Shown here: one piece after another, positions 56,245-64,000 of the stretch
Numbering within the stretch: the first letter of the stretch is position 1
Layout of the letters: every line of letters begins with the position of its first letter
NCBI RefSeq assembly: GCF_010078235.1
Contig: NZ_JAABOS010000002.1
Span: forward strand, 420,855 to 484,854
From: Cognatundibacterium crateris
GTDB taxonomy: Bacteria; Pseudomonadota; Gammaproteobacteria; Burkholderiales; Burkholderiaceae_D
DNA: 64,000 nt
Direction: 5' to 3'
Notes under the pieces: generated by a model
What the model saw: only the letters and a program-made list of their open reading frames with translations
What the model was told of the DNA's origin: nothing
The model's database searches: none
Made by a program: the position numbers and the translations under genes

Positions 56245-57021
56245 ATATTTCAAACCAGCAATACTGCGACTGCCGTACCAGGAAAACATTTCGCCATCTA
56301 CCAGCTCTACCGGGAGGCCAGTCTGGCGCTCCAGTAAATCCACATGCTGCTGAGTAAAGCGATAGGGCTCACTCGACAACAGGATCAGATCAAGCTCGGC
56401 GCAGAGAGCTGACGTCCACTTGAAACTTGGATAACGCTGATCGTTGTCCGGTATCGCCACTTGCTGCCAGCCGATTTGGCGACACATATCCGCGATATAA
56501 GTCTGGGCCGACACCGTCATCCACGGATCTTGCCAGATGCAATACAACACGCGCTGCGGTCTGCTATGTGCGGCGCAGTCAGCCAAGGCCTGCCGCGCTG
56601 CCTCGAACTGTGCGCACAGGGCTTCGGCTTGTGCGTTATGCCCAAACAAGCCACCAGCCAGCCGGAACAAAGCCGGATTATCATTTACCGCTAATGGATG
56701 CGTGACCACCACATGCGGCACGAAGGTCGCGAGTTCATCCACCACCGGTTTCGTGTTTTCATCGATATTGACGAACAGATGGGTAGGCGCGAGTGCACGG
56801 ATTTTGGCGATATTCACATCCTTGGTACCACCAATTTTAGGAATCGCAGCGACCTGATCAGCCGGATGTATACAAAATCCGGTACGCCCCACCAGTGCCT
56901 GTTGTAAGCCCAGATCGATCAGCAATTCCGTCAGTGAGGGAACCAGACTCACAATGCGTGCCTGTTCTGCATTGCACACAGGATGCTGTTGTCCTATGGC
57001 GTCGGTAAACAACTGGCTCAT
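56224..57021 (-). CDS. BtuF-like helical-backbone metal/cobalamin-binding protein without signal peptide
   Basis: 265 residues. RIVSLVPSLTELLIDLGLQQALVGRTGFCIHP and IPKIGGTKDVNIAKIRALAPTHLFVNIDENTKPVVDEL are the classic N-lobe of class III substrate-binding proteins (BtuF, FhuD); PSFKWTSALCAELDLILLSSEPY belongs to the C-lobe. No signal peptide precedes it, so it should be cytoplasmic. Its ATG overlaps the SDR stop as ATGA. Similar signal-less proteins exist in proteobacteria; the ligand is not known. Confidence 0.9.
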   Translation of the reverse strand: MSQLFTDAIGQQHPVCNAEQARIVSLVPSLTELLIDLGLQQALVGRTGFCIHPADQVAAIPKIGGTKDVNIAKIRALAPTHLFVNIDENTKPVVDELATFVPHVVVTHPLAVNDNPALFRLAGGLFGHNAQAEALCAQFEAARQALADCAAHSRPQRVLYCIWQDPWMTVSAQTYIADMCRQIGWQQVAIPDNDQRYPSFKWTSALCAELDLILLSSEPYRFTQQHVDLLERQTGLPVELVDGEMFSWYGSRSIAGLKYLTSFCR

Positions 57022-57812
57022 GCGCGTGGCTCCTGATTGTCTGACTGTCTGGGCTTTTGCGGTGTACGTGAAAAAATAAAGTCATACAGCGGATTTGGCA
57101 ACAGCCGTAACAGCTTCGCAACTATCCCCATCTGCCATGGAATCACGCGATAGGAACTGCCAGCGGCGATGGTCTTAACAGCCTGCGTGGCAAAGCGCTC
57201 AGCCGGCATCAGAAAGGGCATGGGGAAGGTGTTCACCTGGGTCATGGGTGTATCGATGTAACCCGGCGCTATCGTCACCACACGTATGCCATCGCGTGCC
57301 AGTTCTACCCGCAGCGACTCACAATAACTGATGACTGCTGCTTTCGAAGCGCTGTAGGCTTCGGCACCGGGTAGGCCACGGATACCGGCCACGCTGCCTA
57401 TGCCGACCAGACGGCAAGCCTGCTGTCCCGCGATACGCTGCATATGGGGGATAAAGGCACTGAAGGTCGCTACGGTCGCCATCAGGTTGGTCTGTACGAT
57501 ACGCTCAAACACCGCATAGTCTTCCTGATGTGCACTCAGTGTGCCCATCGAGACCCCTGCATTCGCAATCACCACCTGCACCGCCCCGGCTTCGGCGATA
57601 AAGGACTGTGCGGCCTGCCGTAAGGCGGCATGATCGGTCACATCCAGCGCATAAACACAATGACGCTCAGGATGTGGCAGCGACAGCCTTATCTGTTCCA
57701 GCTGAGCCTGGCGACGCGCGACCAGCGCCACCCGCGCGCCTTGCTGCGCATAGCTACGCGCCAGCGCCGCACCCAGACCGGAAGAGGCACCGGTAATAAA
57801 CACATTCATCAT
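57018..57812 (-). CDS. Short-chain dehydrogenase/reductase
   Basis: 264 residues. FITGASSGLG (TGxxxGxG, residues 7-14) binds NAD(P); VIANAGVSMG is the NAG motif; GSVAG and AYSASKAA carry the catalytic Ser-Tyr-Lys. The C-terminus is extended with a hydrophobic helix (WQMGIVAKLLRLLPNPLYDFIF), typical of membrane-associated or lipid-type SDRs. Translationally coupled to the BtuF-like gene. Confidence 0.93.
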   Translation of the reverse strand: MMNVFITGASSGLGAALARSYAQQGARVALVARRQAQLEQIRLSLPHPERHCVYALDVTDHAALRQAAQSFIAEAGAVQVVIANAGVSMGTLSAHQEDYAVFERIVQTNLMATVATFSAFIPHMQRIAGQQACRLVGIGSVAGIRGLPGAEAYSASKAAVISYCESLRVELARDGIRVVTIAPGYIDTPMTQVNTFPMPFLMPAERFATQAVKTIAAGSSYRVIPWQMGIVAKLLRLLPNPLYDFIFSRTPQKPRQSDNQEPRA

Positions 57813-57920
57813 CTGAAATCCAATCTGCTAACAAGGCCGAGGCTGGAATATACGTCAGCTTTTACTTCGCTGAACAATCTTGCTACAAAAAATCTATATT
57901 GTGTCGCCTACCTGGCTAAC

Positions 57921-58799
57921 TCAATCACGCACAGATGTATTCGCTGCCAGCCAGGCCCGTGGCGACAAGCCTGTCTGCAGTGTAAACACCCGGCTGAGTG
58001 CCGATGCGTTGGTATAGCCGAGTGCGGGAGCGATCACTTTCACTGCCTGTCCTTGCATTAACTGCTTTTTGGCGACTGCGATACGCCATTCAGTCAAATA
58101 GGCGGCTGGTGCCACCCCCATTACTTTTTTAAAGCGACTCGCAAACGCACTGCGTGACATCGCTGCTTTCCGGGCTAACTGCTCCAGCGTCCAGGCTAAT
58201 TGCGGACTGTCATGTATCGCTGTGATTGCCTGTGACAGTTGCGGATCAGCCAGGCCGGAAATCAATCCGGCAGAAATGCCTTGTTCAGAGGCCTGATCCA
58301 GCAAGCTGCGCAATAGCTGCAGCAATACCACGACAAACAAACGGTCAGCAATCAGACGCTGCCCACAGCGCACCTGATCGACTTCCTGAAACAACACATC
58401 GAGCACGGCTTTGAGGCCAGGCACAGCTGCCAGCGGCAACACGATCAGCGGCGGCAATGCCCTGACCAGCGGATGTGAGGCACCACCTGCAAAGTACACC
58501 GAGGCACAGGTGAAATCGGCCCCATCCACCGGTGCATTATGAAACTGATGCGCCAAAGCCTGCGGATAAAAAATTAAGCTGGGCTCAGTGATGTCTATGC
58601 TGCGCGATACCCCGGCGCCGGCATGATGCGTGAGCCGCATTTCTCCCTTGCGCAACACATGAAAAAATCCGCGTCCCGCTTGCGCATCAAACTGTGTCAC
58701 ACCACACAGCGCACCTGAAAAATACAGGTTCGCCGTGACCGGAAAATGTTCCAGCAAGGACGACAGCCGGTCTAGTGCGGGTAAAGTTTGTTTAGCCAT
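57921..58799 (-). CDS. AraC-family transcription regulator
   Basis: 292 residues from MAKQTLPALDRL; the frame to 58841 adds 14 unlikely residues. The N-terminal cupin-like sensor region (GFFHVLRKGEMRL, PSLIFYPQALAHQFH) is of the cupin_6 type. The two HTH motifs are WTLEQLARKAAMSRSAFASRFKKVMGVAPAAYL and VKVIAPALGYTNASALSRVF...GLSPRAWL. It is divergent from the AhpD-like gene, and a perfect palindrome lies between them, so autoregulation and control of the neighbour are likely. Confidence 0.93.
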   Translation of the reverse strand: MAKQTLPALDRLSSLLEHFPVTANLYFSGALCGVTQFDAQAGRGFFHVLRKGEMRLTHHAGAGVSRSIDITEPSLIFYPQALAHQFHNAPVDGADFTCASVYFAGGASHPLVRALPPLIVLPLAAVPGLKAVLDVLFQEVDQVRCGQRLIADRLFVVVLLQLLRSLLDQASEQGISAGLISGLADPQLSQAITAIHDSPQLAWTLEQLARKAAMSRSAFASRFKKVMGVAPAAYLTEWRIAVAKKQLMQGQAVKVIAPALGYTNASALSRVFTLQTGLSPRAWLAANTSVRD

Positions 58800-58809
58800 A
58801 TCTGGATGA

Positions 58810-58825
58810 TTAGATACATATCTAA
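58810..58825. promoter_or_regulatory. 16-base palindrome between AraC and AhpD-like genes
   Basis: TTAGATACATATCTAA: 7-base perfect arms with a 2-base centre. It sits 11-26 bases before the AraC ATG and about 115 bases before the AhpD-like start, a good place for an operator. The ligand of the regulator is unknown. Confidence 0.5.
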
Positions 58826-58939
58826 GACGTAAAGATACCAATCATACACATCAAACGCGCACACTGCTCTCTGTGCACTCCGCACTGTCTTATTTGACCG
58901 ACGATCAATTCATCTTCTGTTTTTGCAAAGGAAAATATC

Positions 58940-59482
58940 ATGTCCCACGTCGCTTTGATTCAATCCGCCACTACCACTGCACAACGCCAGGCACTGCTGG
59001 CTCCGATACAACAAGCCTTTGGCAGCACACCCAATATGTTCAGCGCGGTGGCCAATTCACCAGCGGCGCTGAGCAGCATGTGGGCTGCATTTGGTGCACT
59101 GGGTAAAGGAGTGCTCGGACCTCAGCTGGGAGAGCAAATTGCGGTTGCCATTGCACAGAGCAATGCCTGTGAATACTGCCTGGCGGCGCATACTTTGCTA
59201 GGTAAAAATGCGGGTCTCAGCGCAGACCAGATGGCTGCAGCACAGGCAGGGCAGTCAGCGGATCCAAAAACCGCAGCAGCACTGACATTTGCCTTAAAAG
59301 TGGTGAAACAGCGCGCCCAGGTGAATGAACAGGATTTTGTGCAATTACGCAGTGCAGGGTTTGACGATGAACATATCGTCGAGATTCTGGCCCATGTCGC
59401 GCTGAACATCTTCACCAACTACATCAATATTGCGCTCGATGTGCCTCTGGATTTCCCGGCGGTCGCATTGAATCCGGTCTGA
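58940..59482 (+). CDS. Carboxymuconolactone decarboxylase/AhpD-like protein
   Basis: 180 residues with AAAGGAA upstream. AIAQSNACEYCLAAHTLLGKNAGLS contains the C-x-x-C-x-x-x-H redox site (C77, C80, H84) of AhpD-like proteins. The helical fold (QFGSTPNMFSAVANSPAAL type start and the DDEHIVEILAHVALNIFTNYINIALD end) matches the peroxidase-related CMD family. It probably reduces a peroxide or acts as a thiol oxidoreductase. Its divergent AraC gene suggests inducible expression. Confidence 0.94.
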   Translation: MSHVALIQSATTTAQRQALLAPIQQAFGSTPNMFSAVANSPAALSSMWAAFGALGKGVLGPQLGEQIAVAIAQSNACEYCLAAHTLLGKNAGLSADQMAAAQAGQSADPKTAAALTFALKVVKQRAQVNEQDFVQLRSAGFDDEHIVEILAHVALNIFTNYINIALDVPLDFPAVALNPV

Positions 59483-59534
59483 CAGGCTGAGGTCAAACGG
59501 ATAGCGGCCGACATCGCAAGCCTATCCGTTTGGC

Positions 59535-59579
59535 ACAAGAAAAAACCCGCAGCAGCCAGGCTGGTGCGGGTTTTCTTGT
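59535..59579. terminator. Bidirectional terminator between AhpD-like and dsbA genes
   Basis: ACAAGAAAAAACCCGC / GCGGGTTTTCTTGT arms (59535-59550 and 59566-59579) around a small inner stem. It serves both convergent genes. Confidence 0.88.
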
Positions 59580-59614
59580 CGCATGCGAAGACAGGCTGGC
59601 GTCTGAAAATGAGC

Positions 59615-60370
59615 TTACTTCTTCTTAGCGGGTGTCTGTGCAGGGGCGGCCGGTGTTGCAGAAGCTGCAGGAGCGCTGCTACCGGCCGGGCTAATGCCTT
59701 TTTCTTTCTGTGCTTTCGCCAGCAAGAAATCCAACACTTGCAACGCAGCGCGGTTTTGCATGTCTTCAGTCACACGGCCCACACCGGACACTGCCTGCGA
59801 TGGAGAAGTCACATAACGTCCGTCAACTGCGATCATAGGCACACTGTCTACCTGATACGCTTCCTGAGTCTGATTCAGGCGTGCGACCTTGCTTTGCATA
59901 CTGAAAGCAGAGTTATAAATTTCACTGAATTTTTGTTTATCCAGGCCGGACTTGGCCACAAAATTCATCACGTCAGCATCAGTCTGCAAACGGTTACGGT
60001 CCACATGATAGGCATTGAAGGCCTTGATATGATGCGACTCCAGCTTGCCCATGGTATCCAGCGTCAGGAACAATTTTTGTTGCGTGACCAGGCTGTGGAA
60101 ATTCACATGCACACGTTTGAACACGATTTGATCACTATGCTTTTTAACCCATTCAGCGATCAGTGGTTCGAGTGCATTACAGTGCGGGCAAAAATAACCA
60201 AAGAATTCGGTGATTTCGATTTTCTTACCCGCTTCGACTGGCTGAGCTTTGGTCAGTACACGGTATTCCTTGCCCGCTTCGGGCGCTGCCGGTGTAGCCA
60301 GTGCCAGACCTGCTGCCATACTCAAACCAGCGATCACGACACCACGAAACAGTTGTTGCAAAACTCGCAT
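59615..60370 (-). CDS. dsbA: Thiol:disulfide interchange protein DsbA
   Basis: 251 residues with AAAGGAAG upstream. Signal peptide ends at ALATPAAP. The thioredoxin-fold active site is FFGYFCPHCNALEP (C61, C64), followed by the helical insert and VDSVPMIAVDGRYV with the cis-Pro. It introduces disulfides into exported proteins in the periplasm. A Pro/Ala/Ser-rich tail (PAGSSAPAASATPAAPAQ) extends it beyond the usual C-terminus. It is encoded downstream of the SPOR protein and argS on the same strand. Confidence 0.97.
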   Translation of the reverse strand: MRVLQQLFRGVVIAGLSMAAGLALATPAAPEAGKEYRVLTKAQPVEAGKKIEITEFFGYFCPHCNALEPLIAEWVKKHSDQIVFKRVHVNFHSLVTQQKLFLTLDTMGKLESHHIKAFNAYHVDRNRLQTDADVMNFVAKSGLDKQKFSEIYNSAFSMQSKVARLNQTQEAYQVDSVPMIAVDGRYVTSPSQAVSGVGRVTEDMQNRAALQVLDFLLAKAQKEKGISPAGSSAPAASATPAAPAQTPAKKK

Positions 60371-60450
60371 ATGCTTCCTTTACTAAATCATTGAAATCCA
60401 TCATCCGCCATGACAGGTGTTCTGACGCAGACCCGGCAAAGCGAACGATC

Positions 60451-61089
60451 TTATTTGAGGGTTTTTACGATCGCGACATCGACGCCATTCTCTGACAACT
60501 TAGCGCGGTTACGGTTCATTGTTTCTGCATTTGGATACGGCCCCACCCTGACCCGGTACATGGTGCCGGTATCAGAATTTTTCTCGCTGATTTTTGCTTC
60601 AAAGCCGATCAGGGCCAGCTTGGCACGCGCGCTTTCTGCATCATTCACTTCGCGGAAGGCACCGGTTTGCAAGTAATAGGTGTATTTATCTTCCACCGCC
60701 GGATCGATCTTGACCACTTCCGCCGGCTTCTCTGCAGGCTTGTCTGCAGTCGCTGGTTTTTCCGCAGCCGGTTTGACTTCTATCTTGCTGTCGGCTGGTT
60801 TAACGGCCACGGCATTCTGATCTGCCGCTTTCGGTGCGTCTTTCAGCACATCTTTATTCGCTTCTTTGACCGCGTCCTTATTGCCATACAACGGCTTATT
60901 CGGATCTTGTAGCTGGGTCAGCGGCTGATCCGGTTTGTCCTTACCACCTTTATTGGTAAATGGCGTGGAGGACTTGGTAATCAGTAGCGCGACGGCCACG
61001 GCAATACCCAGACCGATCACCAGACCTATGATGATGCCTGTGAGCGTGTTACCACGCTGGCGGGCCAAAGTTGTGAAATGTGCTTTCAT
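60451..61089 (-). CDS. SPOR-domain membrane protein (FtsN-like)
   Basis: 212 residues from ATG 61089, with GGAG upstream; the frame to 61125 lacks a site. One TM (residues ~16-38, TLTGIIIGLVIGLGIAVAVALLI) is followed by a long Lys/Ala/Pro/Glu-rich periplasmic linker and a SPOR domain (about 140-212: YTYYLQTGAFREVNDAESARAKL ... YRVRVGPYPNAE). SPOR domains bind denuded glycan at the septum, so it is probably a cell-division or septal protein. It lies between argS and dsbA, the usual betaproteobacterial order. Confidence 0.95.
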   Translation of the reverse strand: MKAHFTTLARQRGNTLTGIIIGLVIGLGIAVAVALLITKSSTPFTNKGGKDKPDQPLTQLQDPNKPLYGNKDAVKEANKDVLKDAPKAADQNAVAVKPADSKIEVKPAAEKPATADKPAEKPAEVVKIDPAVEDKYTYYLQTGAFREVNDAESARAKLALIGFEAKISEKNSDTGTMYRVRVGPYPNAETMNRNRAKLSENGVDVAIVKTLK

Positions 61090-61186
61090 GCGTCTCCGGA
61101 AATTGATGTTGCCAGAAATATTCATATGCTGTCACTGGCTGCCATCCCGCATCCTGCCTGGGCTGGCAGCCAGTTCTGCGTATTAT

Positions 61187-62899
61187 TTACATCTTGTTGG
61201 GTGCGGATACACCGATCAGGCTCAGGCCATTGCGGATGACCTGGCGGGTGGCCAGCATCAGCGCCAGACGTGCCAGCTTAGTCGCCTCGTCGTCAACCAA
61301 CACGCGCTCAGCGTTGTAATAGCTATGCAGCTCACCGGCCAGATCACGCAGGTAGAAGGCGACCTGATGTGGGCCAAGTTCGTCTAAGGCTTTTTCCAGC
61401 ATTTCCGGATATTCTGCCAGCTTGGCCAGTAAGCTGGCTTCGCGCGGTGCGGTCAGCGGCGACAGATCGACTTGTGCCAGCGGCGCGAACGCGGCTTCAT
61501 CAGTCGCATATTGCGCCAGTACCGAGCAAATACGCGCATGTGCATACTGCACGTAGTAAACCGGATTTTCGTCAGACTGGGCCAGTGCCACGTCCACGTC
61601 AAATACAAATTCAGTATCTGCCTTACGTGAGATCAGGAAGAAACGGACCGCATCACGGCCACGTACTTCATCACCATTACCCGACCATTCGATCAGATCA
61701 CGTACGGTCACGTAGGAACCGGCACGCTTGGAAATTTTGACTTCGGCGCCGTCCTTCATGACCGTCACCATTTTATGCAACACATAATCCGGGAAGCCCT
61801 GAGGAATACCGACGTTCAATGCCTGCAAACCTGCGCGTACCCGTGCGATGGTGCCGTGGTGATCGCTGCCCTGAATATTGATGGCCTGGCGATAACCGCG
61901 CTCCCACTTGGTGACGTGATAAGCAACGTCAGGCACAAAATAGGTGTAAGTGCCATCTGATTTTTTCATCACACGGTCTTTGTCATCGCCGTATTCCGTG
62001 GTTTTCAGCCACAGCGCGCCATCCTGCTCATAGGTTTTGCCGGCAGCGATCAAGGCCTGCACTGCGGATTCGACTTTACCGTCGCTGTACAAAGAAGATT
62101 CGAGATAATAGTTATCGAACTTCACACCGAAAGCCTGCAGGTCAGTATCCTGTTCACGGCGTAAATAGGCTACTGCAAACTGACGAATAGAATCGATGTC
62201 ATCCGCATCGCCGCTGGCGGTGGCCGGTACCCCATCGCTGGCTGCGACGGTTTTCTTGTCCAGGAAATCGCGTGCGATTTCAGCGATGTAATCACCGTTG
62301 TAAGCAGACTCTGGCCAGTTCGCATCGCCAGGCGCAAAGCCTTTGGCACGCGCTTGTACCGACAGTGCCAGATTGCCGATCTGTACGCCGGCATCGTTGT
62401 AATAAAATTCGCGCGTGACGTCGAAACCCTGTACATGCAGCAGTGCCGCCAGCGCATCACCCAGCGCGCCCTGGCGACCATGGCCTACATGCAGAGGTCC
62501 GGTTGGATTGGCAGACACAAATTCCACCACTACTTTTTTACCGGCACCGCGTGCACTTTGACCAAATGCGGCAGACTGCTGCAACACGGTACGTACTACC
62601 GATTGCTTGGCTGCTGTCGCCAGACGGATATTGATGAAGCCAGGTCCGGCAATCTCGACCGCAGCGATCAGAGGATGTTGTTGTGCTTCGATGTTGGCAA
62701 CGATCTGGGTGGCCAGCTCACGTGGATTTTTGCGCAAAGGCTTAGCGATCTGCATGGCGATATTACAAGCTGCATCACCGTGTGAAGGATCGCGTGGACG
62801 CTCCAGCAGGATGGCTGGTTGCAGATCACTGCCTTCCAGCACAGGAGCAACAGCGGTTTGCAAAAGATTCAGTAAGTCTTGTTTTTGTTGAGCTAACAT
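61187..62899 (-). CDS. argS: Arginyl-tRNA synthetase
   Basis: 570 residues from [13 protein letters not shown]; an upstream in-frame ATG at 62950 adds 17 unlikely residues. The class I signature HVGH lies at residues 137-140 ([15 protein letters not shown]), and [13 protein letters not shown] replaces KMSKS, as usual in ArgRS. The N-terminal Add1 domain ([18 protein letters not shown]) and the C-terminal DALR-type domain ([14 protein letters not shown] ... YYNAERVL) are complete. It charges tRNA-Arg and is essential. Followed by the SPOR gene. Confidence 0.98.
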   Translation of the reverse strand: MLAQQKQDLLNLLQTAVAPVLEGSDLQPAILLERPRDPSHGDAACNIAMQIAKPLRKNPRELATQIVANIEAQQHPLIAAVEIAGPGFINIRLATAAKQSVVRTVLQQSAAFGQSARGAGKKVVVEFVSANPTGPLHVGHGRQGALGDALAALLHVQGFDVTREFYYNDAGVQIGNLALSVQARAKGFAPGDANWPESAYNGDYIAEIARDFLDKKTVAASDGVPATASGDADDIDSIRQFAVAYLRREQDTDLQAFGVKFDNYYLESSLYSDGKVESAVQALIAAGKTYEQDGALWLKTTEYGDDKDRVMKKSDGTYTYFVPDVAYHVTKWERGYRQAINIQGSDHHGTIARVRAGLQALNVGIPQGFPDYVLHKMVTVMKDGAEVKISKRAGSYVTVRDLIEWSGNGDEVRGRDAVRFFLISRKADTEFVFDVDVALAQSDENPVYYVQYAHARICSVLAQYATDEAAFAPLAQVDLSPLTAPREASLLAKLAEYPEMLEKALDELGPHQVAFYLRDLAGELHSYYNAERVLVDDEATKLARLALMLATRQVIRNGLSLIGVSAPNKM

Positions 62900-62990
62900 G
62901 GCACAGGATATTCTTTGCTTATTGGCAATGAAATGGAATGAGAACAGCAAACATTATACTGTCTCCCCCGCGCCATGTCCGTTTGGAAAT

Positions 62991-63512
62991 TCAGACGGAT
63001 GCGGTTTGCAGTGCGGCTGCTGGTTGTGCCTTCTTCAGTAATTGGCGTACACGTAATAATTTGCTCAACAGAATGCCATTCAGCAGTCCGAAAGCGATAC
63101 TGCAAACCAGAATCGTGCCAGTATCCGCACCCAAAGCCGGCTGCATTGTAAAGACTATACCCTGCACGTATTTACCCACAAAAATCAGCATCATCAGCGT
63201 CAGCGGCAGCCAGCTGCCACGCACCCAGATATGGCTGGCAGATTCCACCCGCAGATTGTCTGCATTGGCCATACGTATGGCTATTTGTGCGCCCAGCCAG
63301 ACTGCGCCGGCCCAACTCAGCAAAGCCAGTGCGTTCCAGCCGAATTGCTGCAACTGCCCCTGGATAGACAAGCAAGCCATCATCACCGGCAATATAGTCA
63401 GACGGCGCAGGTTTTGCACACGGTCACGGCTTGCCAGGCTACCAAAATACAATAAAGTTGCCAGAATGACCCAAACCCAGACTGGTGTATGACTCAGAAT
63501 TTGCTGCAGCAT
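62991..63512 (-). CDS. Hypothetical membrane protein (DUF6622-like)
   Basis: 173 residues with AAGGAGA upstream. About five TMs: VWVWVILATLLYFGSLASR, LTILPVMMACLSI, ALALLSWAGAVWLGAQI, WLPLTLMMLIFVGKYVQGIVF and ILVCSIAFGLLNGILL. Pattern and length match small DUF6622-type proteins; no function is known. It is upstream of argS on the same strand with a gap of 91 bases. Confidence 0.82.
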   Translation of the reverse strand: MLQQILSHTPVWVWVILATLLYFGSLASRDRVQNLRRLTILPVMMACLSIQGQLQQFGWNALALLSWAGAVWLGAQIAIRMANADNLRVESASHIWVRGSWLPLTLMMLIFVGKYVQGIVFTMQPALGADTGTILVCSIAFGLLNGILLSKLLRVRQLLKKAQPAAALQTASV

Positions 63513-63694
63513 GATGATCTCCTTGTTGGTGTTGGTGATGACTGATTGCGATGGAGTCAGTATGGCGAGCTGGCAAGCACAGTGCGAGCAAAATGCGACG
63601 GAGTCACGGTTAGAGTCGCAAAGCGCAGTCCGGATGGCGTCAGTTGCCGCCGCCGCACGTGTAGAATGTCAGCTTTTCATTGTTTGGATCAGCT

Positions 63695-64000
63695 ATGTGG
63701 TTTAAGAACTTACAGGTATTTCGTCTGAATGCGCCCTGGAACATCAGCGCGGACGAGCTCAATACGCAACTCGCCAGAATTTCTTTTTCGCAATGTGCGT
63801 CCAATGAAATGCAGAGCCAGGGCTGGGCCTCGCCACGTAATAATGACTTGCTGGTACACAGCGTCAATCAACAGTTCCTGATCTCGCTGGCGACAGAAAA
63901 GAAGCTGCTGCCTTCCAGTGTGATTAACCAGGTGACTAAGGCGCGCGCGCTGGAACTTGAAGAGCAACAAGGCTTTGCACCAGGCCGTAAAGCCATGAAG
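63695..64000 (+). CDS. rdgC: Recombination-associated protein RdgC (3' end outside window)
   Basis: Only the first 102 codons are in the window. [22 protein letters not shown] and the stretches [33 protein letters not shown] and [15 protein letters not shown] are diagnostic of RdgC, a ring-shaped DNA-binding protein that restrains RecA. Starts at the ATG at 63695 with GGATCAG upstream. Confidence 0.95.
   Translation, partial: MWFKNLQVFRLNAPWNISADELNTQLARISFSQCASNEMQSQGWASPRNNDLLVHSVNQQFLISLATEKKLLPSSVINQVTKARALELEEQQGFAPGRKAMK

Noticed and set aside
1..64000. Search by eye for tRNA, rRNA, IS ends, CRISPR and prophage genes
   Set aside because: None found; no transposase, integrase or spacer-repeat pattern is visible.

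Overview
The window looks like a chromosomal segment of a Gram-negative betaproteobacterium, most likely of the Oxalobacteraceae (an Undibacterium-like genome is my guess). Clues are the very large NAD-glutamate dehydrogenase, the Ser/Ala-tailed PpiC lipoprotein, RdgC, the argS/SPOR/dsbA block, moderate GC and many lipoprotein or Sec-exported enzymes. Placement is inferred from gene families, not from a marker gene. I saw no rRNA, tRNA, CRISPR array, transposase, integrase or phage gene.

Layout. 1-4.9 kb: an MBL-fold hydrolase (5' end missing), an exported alpha/beta hydrolase, two stress-type proteins (a glycine-rich membrane protein and a triple-BON protein), an acidic ferritin-like unknown coupled to a DUF4177 protein, and a LysE-type exporter. 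5.3-8.1 kb: an HNH-like protein whose catalytic His is Tyr, then a minus-strand run of small accessory enzymes (VOC, GFA, GNAT, DUF1801, SRPBCC) with ATGA couplings. 8.3-13.1 kb: the 1585-residue glutamate dehydrogenase, then an intergenic region with an orphan terminator. 13.5-19.3 kb: a small unknown, a three-gene unit (unknown, GH16 glucanase, NlpC/P60-like protein), an M28 peptidase and a PpiC lipoprotein.

19.3-38.2 kb is rich in peptidases. A papain-like protein fused to a degenerate hydrolase-like region is followed by two M66-type metalloprotease lipoproteins made by a direct tandem duplication of about 2.24 kb, which also copied the 3' end of the cysteine peptidase gene as a dead fragment. 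An orphan GspF-like gene, a DEAD-box helicase with two DbpA-type RNA-binding domains, a secreted M36/M4-like metalloprotease, a periplasmic binding protein, an ACC-deaminase-type PLP enzyme, a degenerate GGDEF protein, an AT-rich patch of small membrane proteins and a CocE/NonD hydrolase complete it.

38.4-42.5 kb holds a haem-peroxide module: two unrecognised, mutually related proteins, a DyP-type peroxidase and a convergent catalase-like protein. This is my best candidate for an undescribed system. 43-46.4 kb: an exported GH13 enzyme, a Cdd1-like protein, a GNAT and a membrane protein. 46.9-53.5 kb: a signalling unit with a minimal chemoreceptor-like protein, a 1603-residue REC-PAS4-HisKA-HATPase-REC-HPt-REC-EAL hybrid and a stand-alone receiver. 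53.6-57.8 kb: a TonB-dependent receptor, a BtuF-like binding protein without a signal peptide and an SDR coupled to it. 57.9-59.5 kb: an AraC regulator divergent from an AhpD-like protein, with a palindrome between them. 59.6-64 kb: housekeeping genes dsbA, a SPOR protein, argS, a membrane protein and the start of rdgC.
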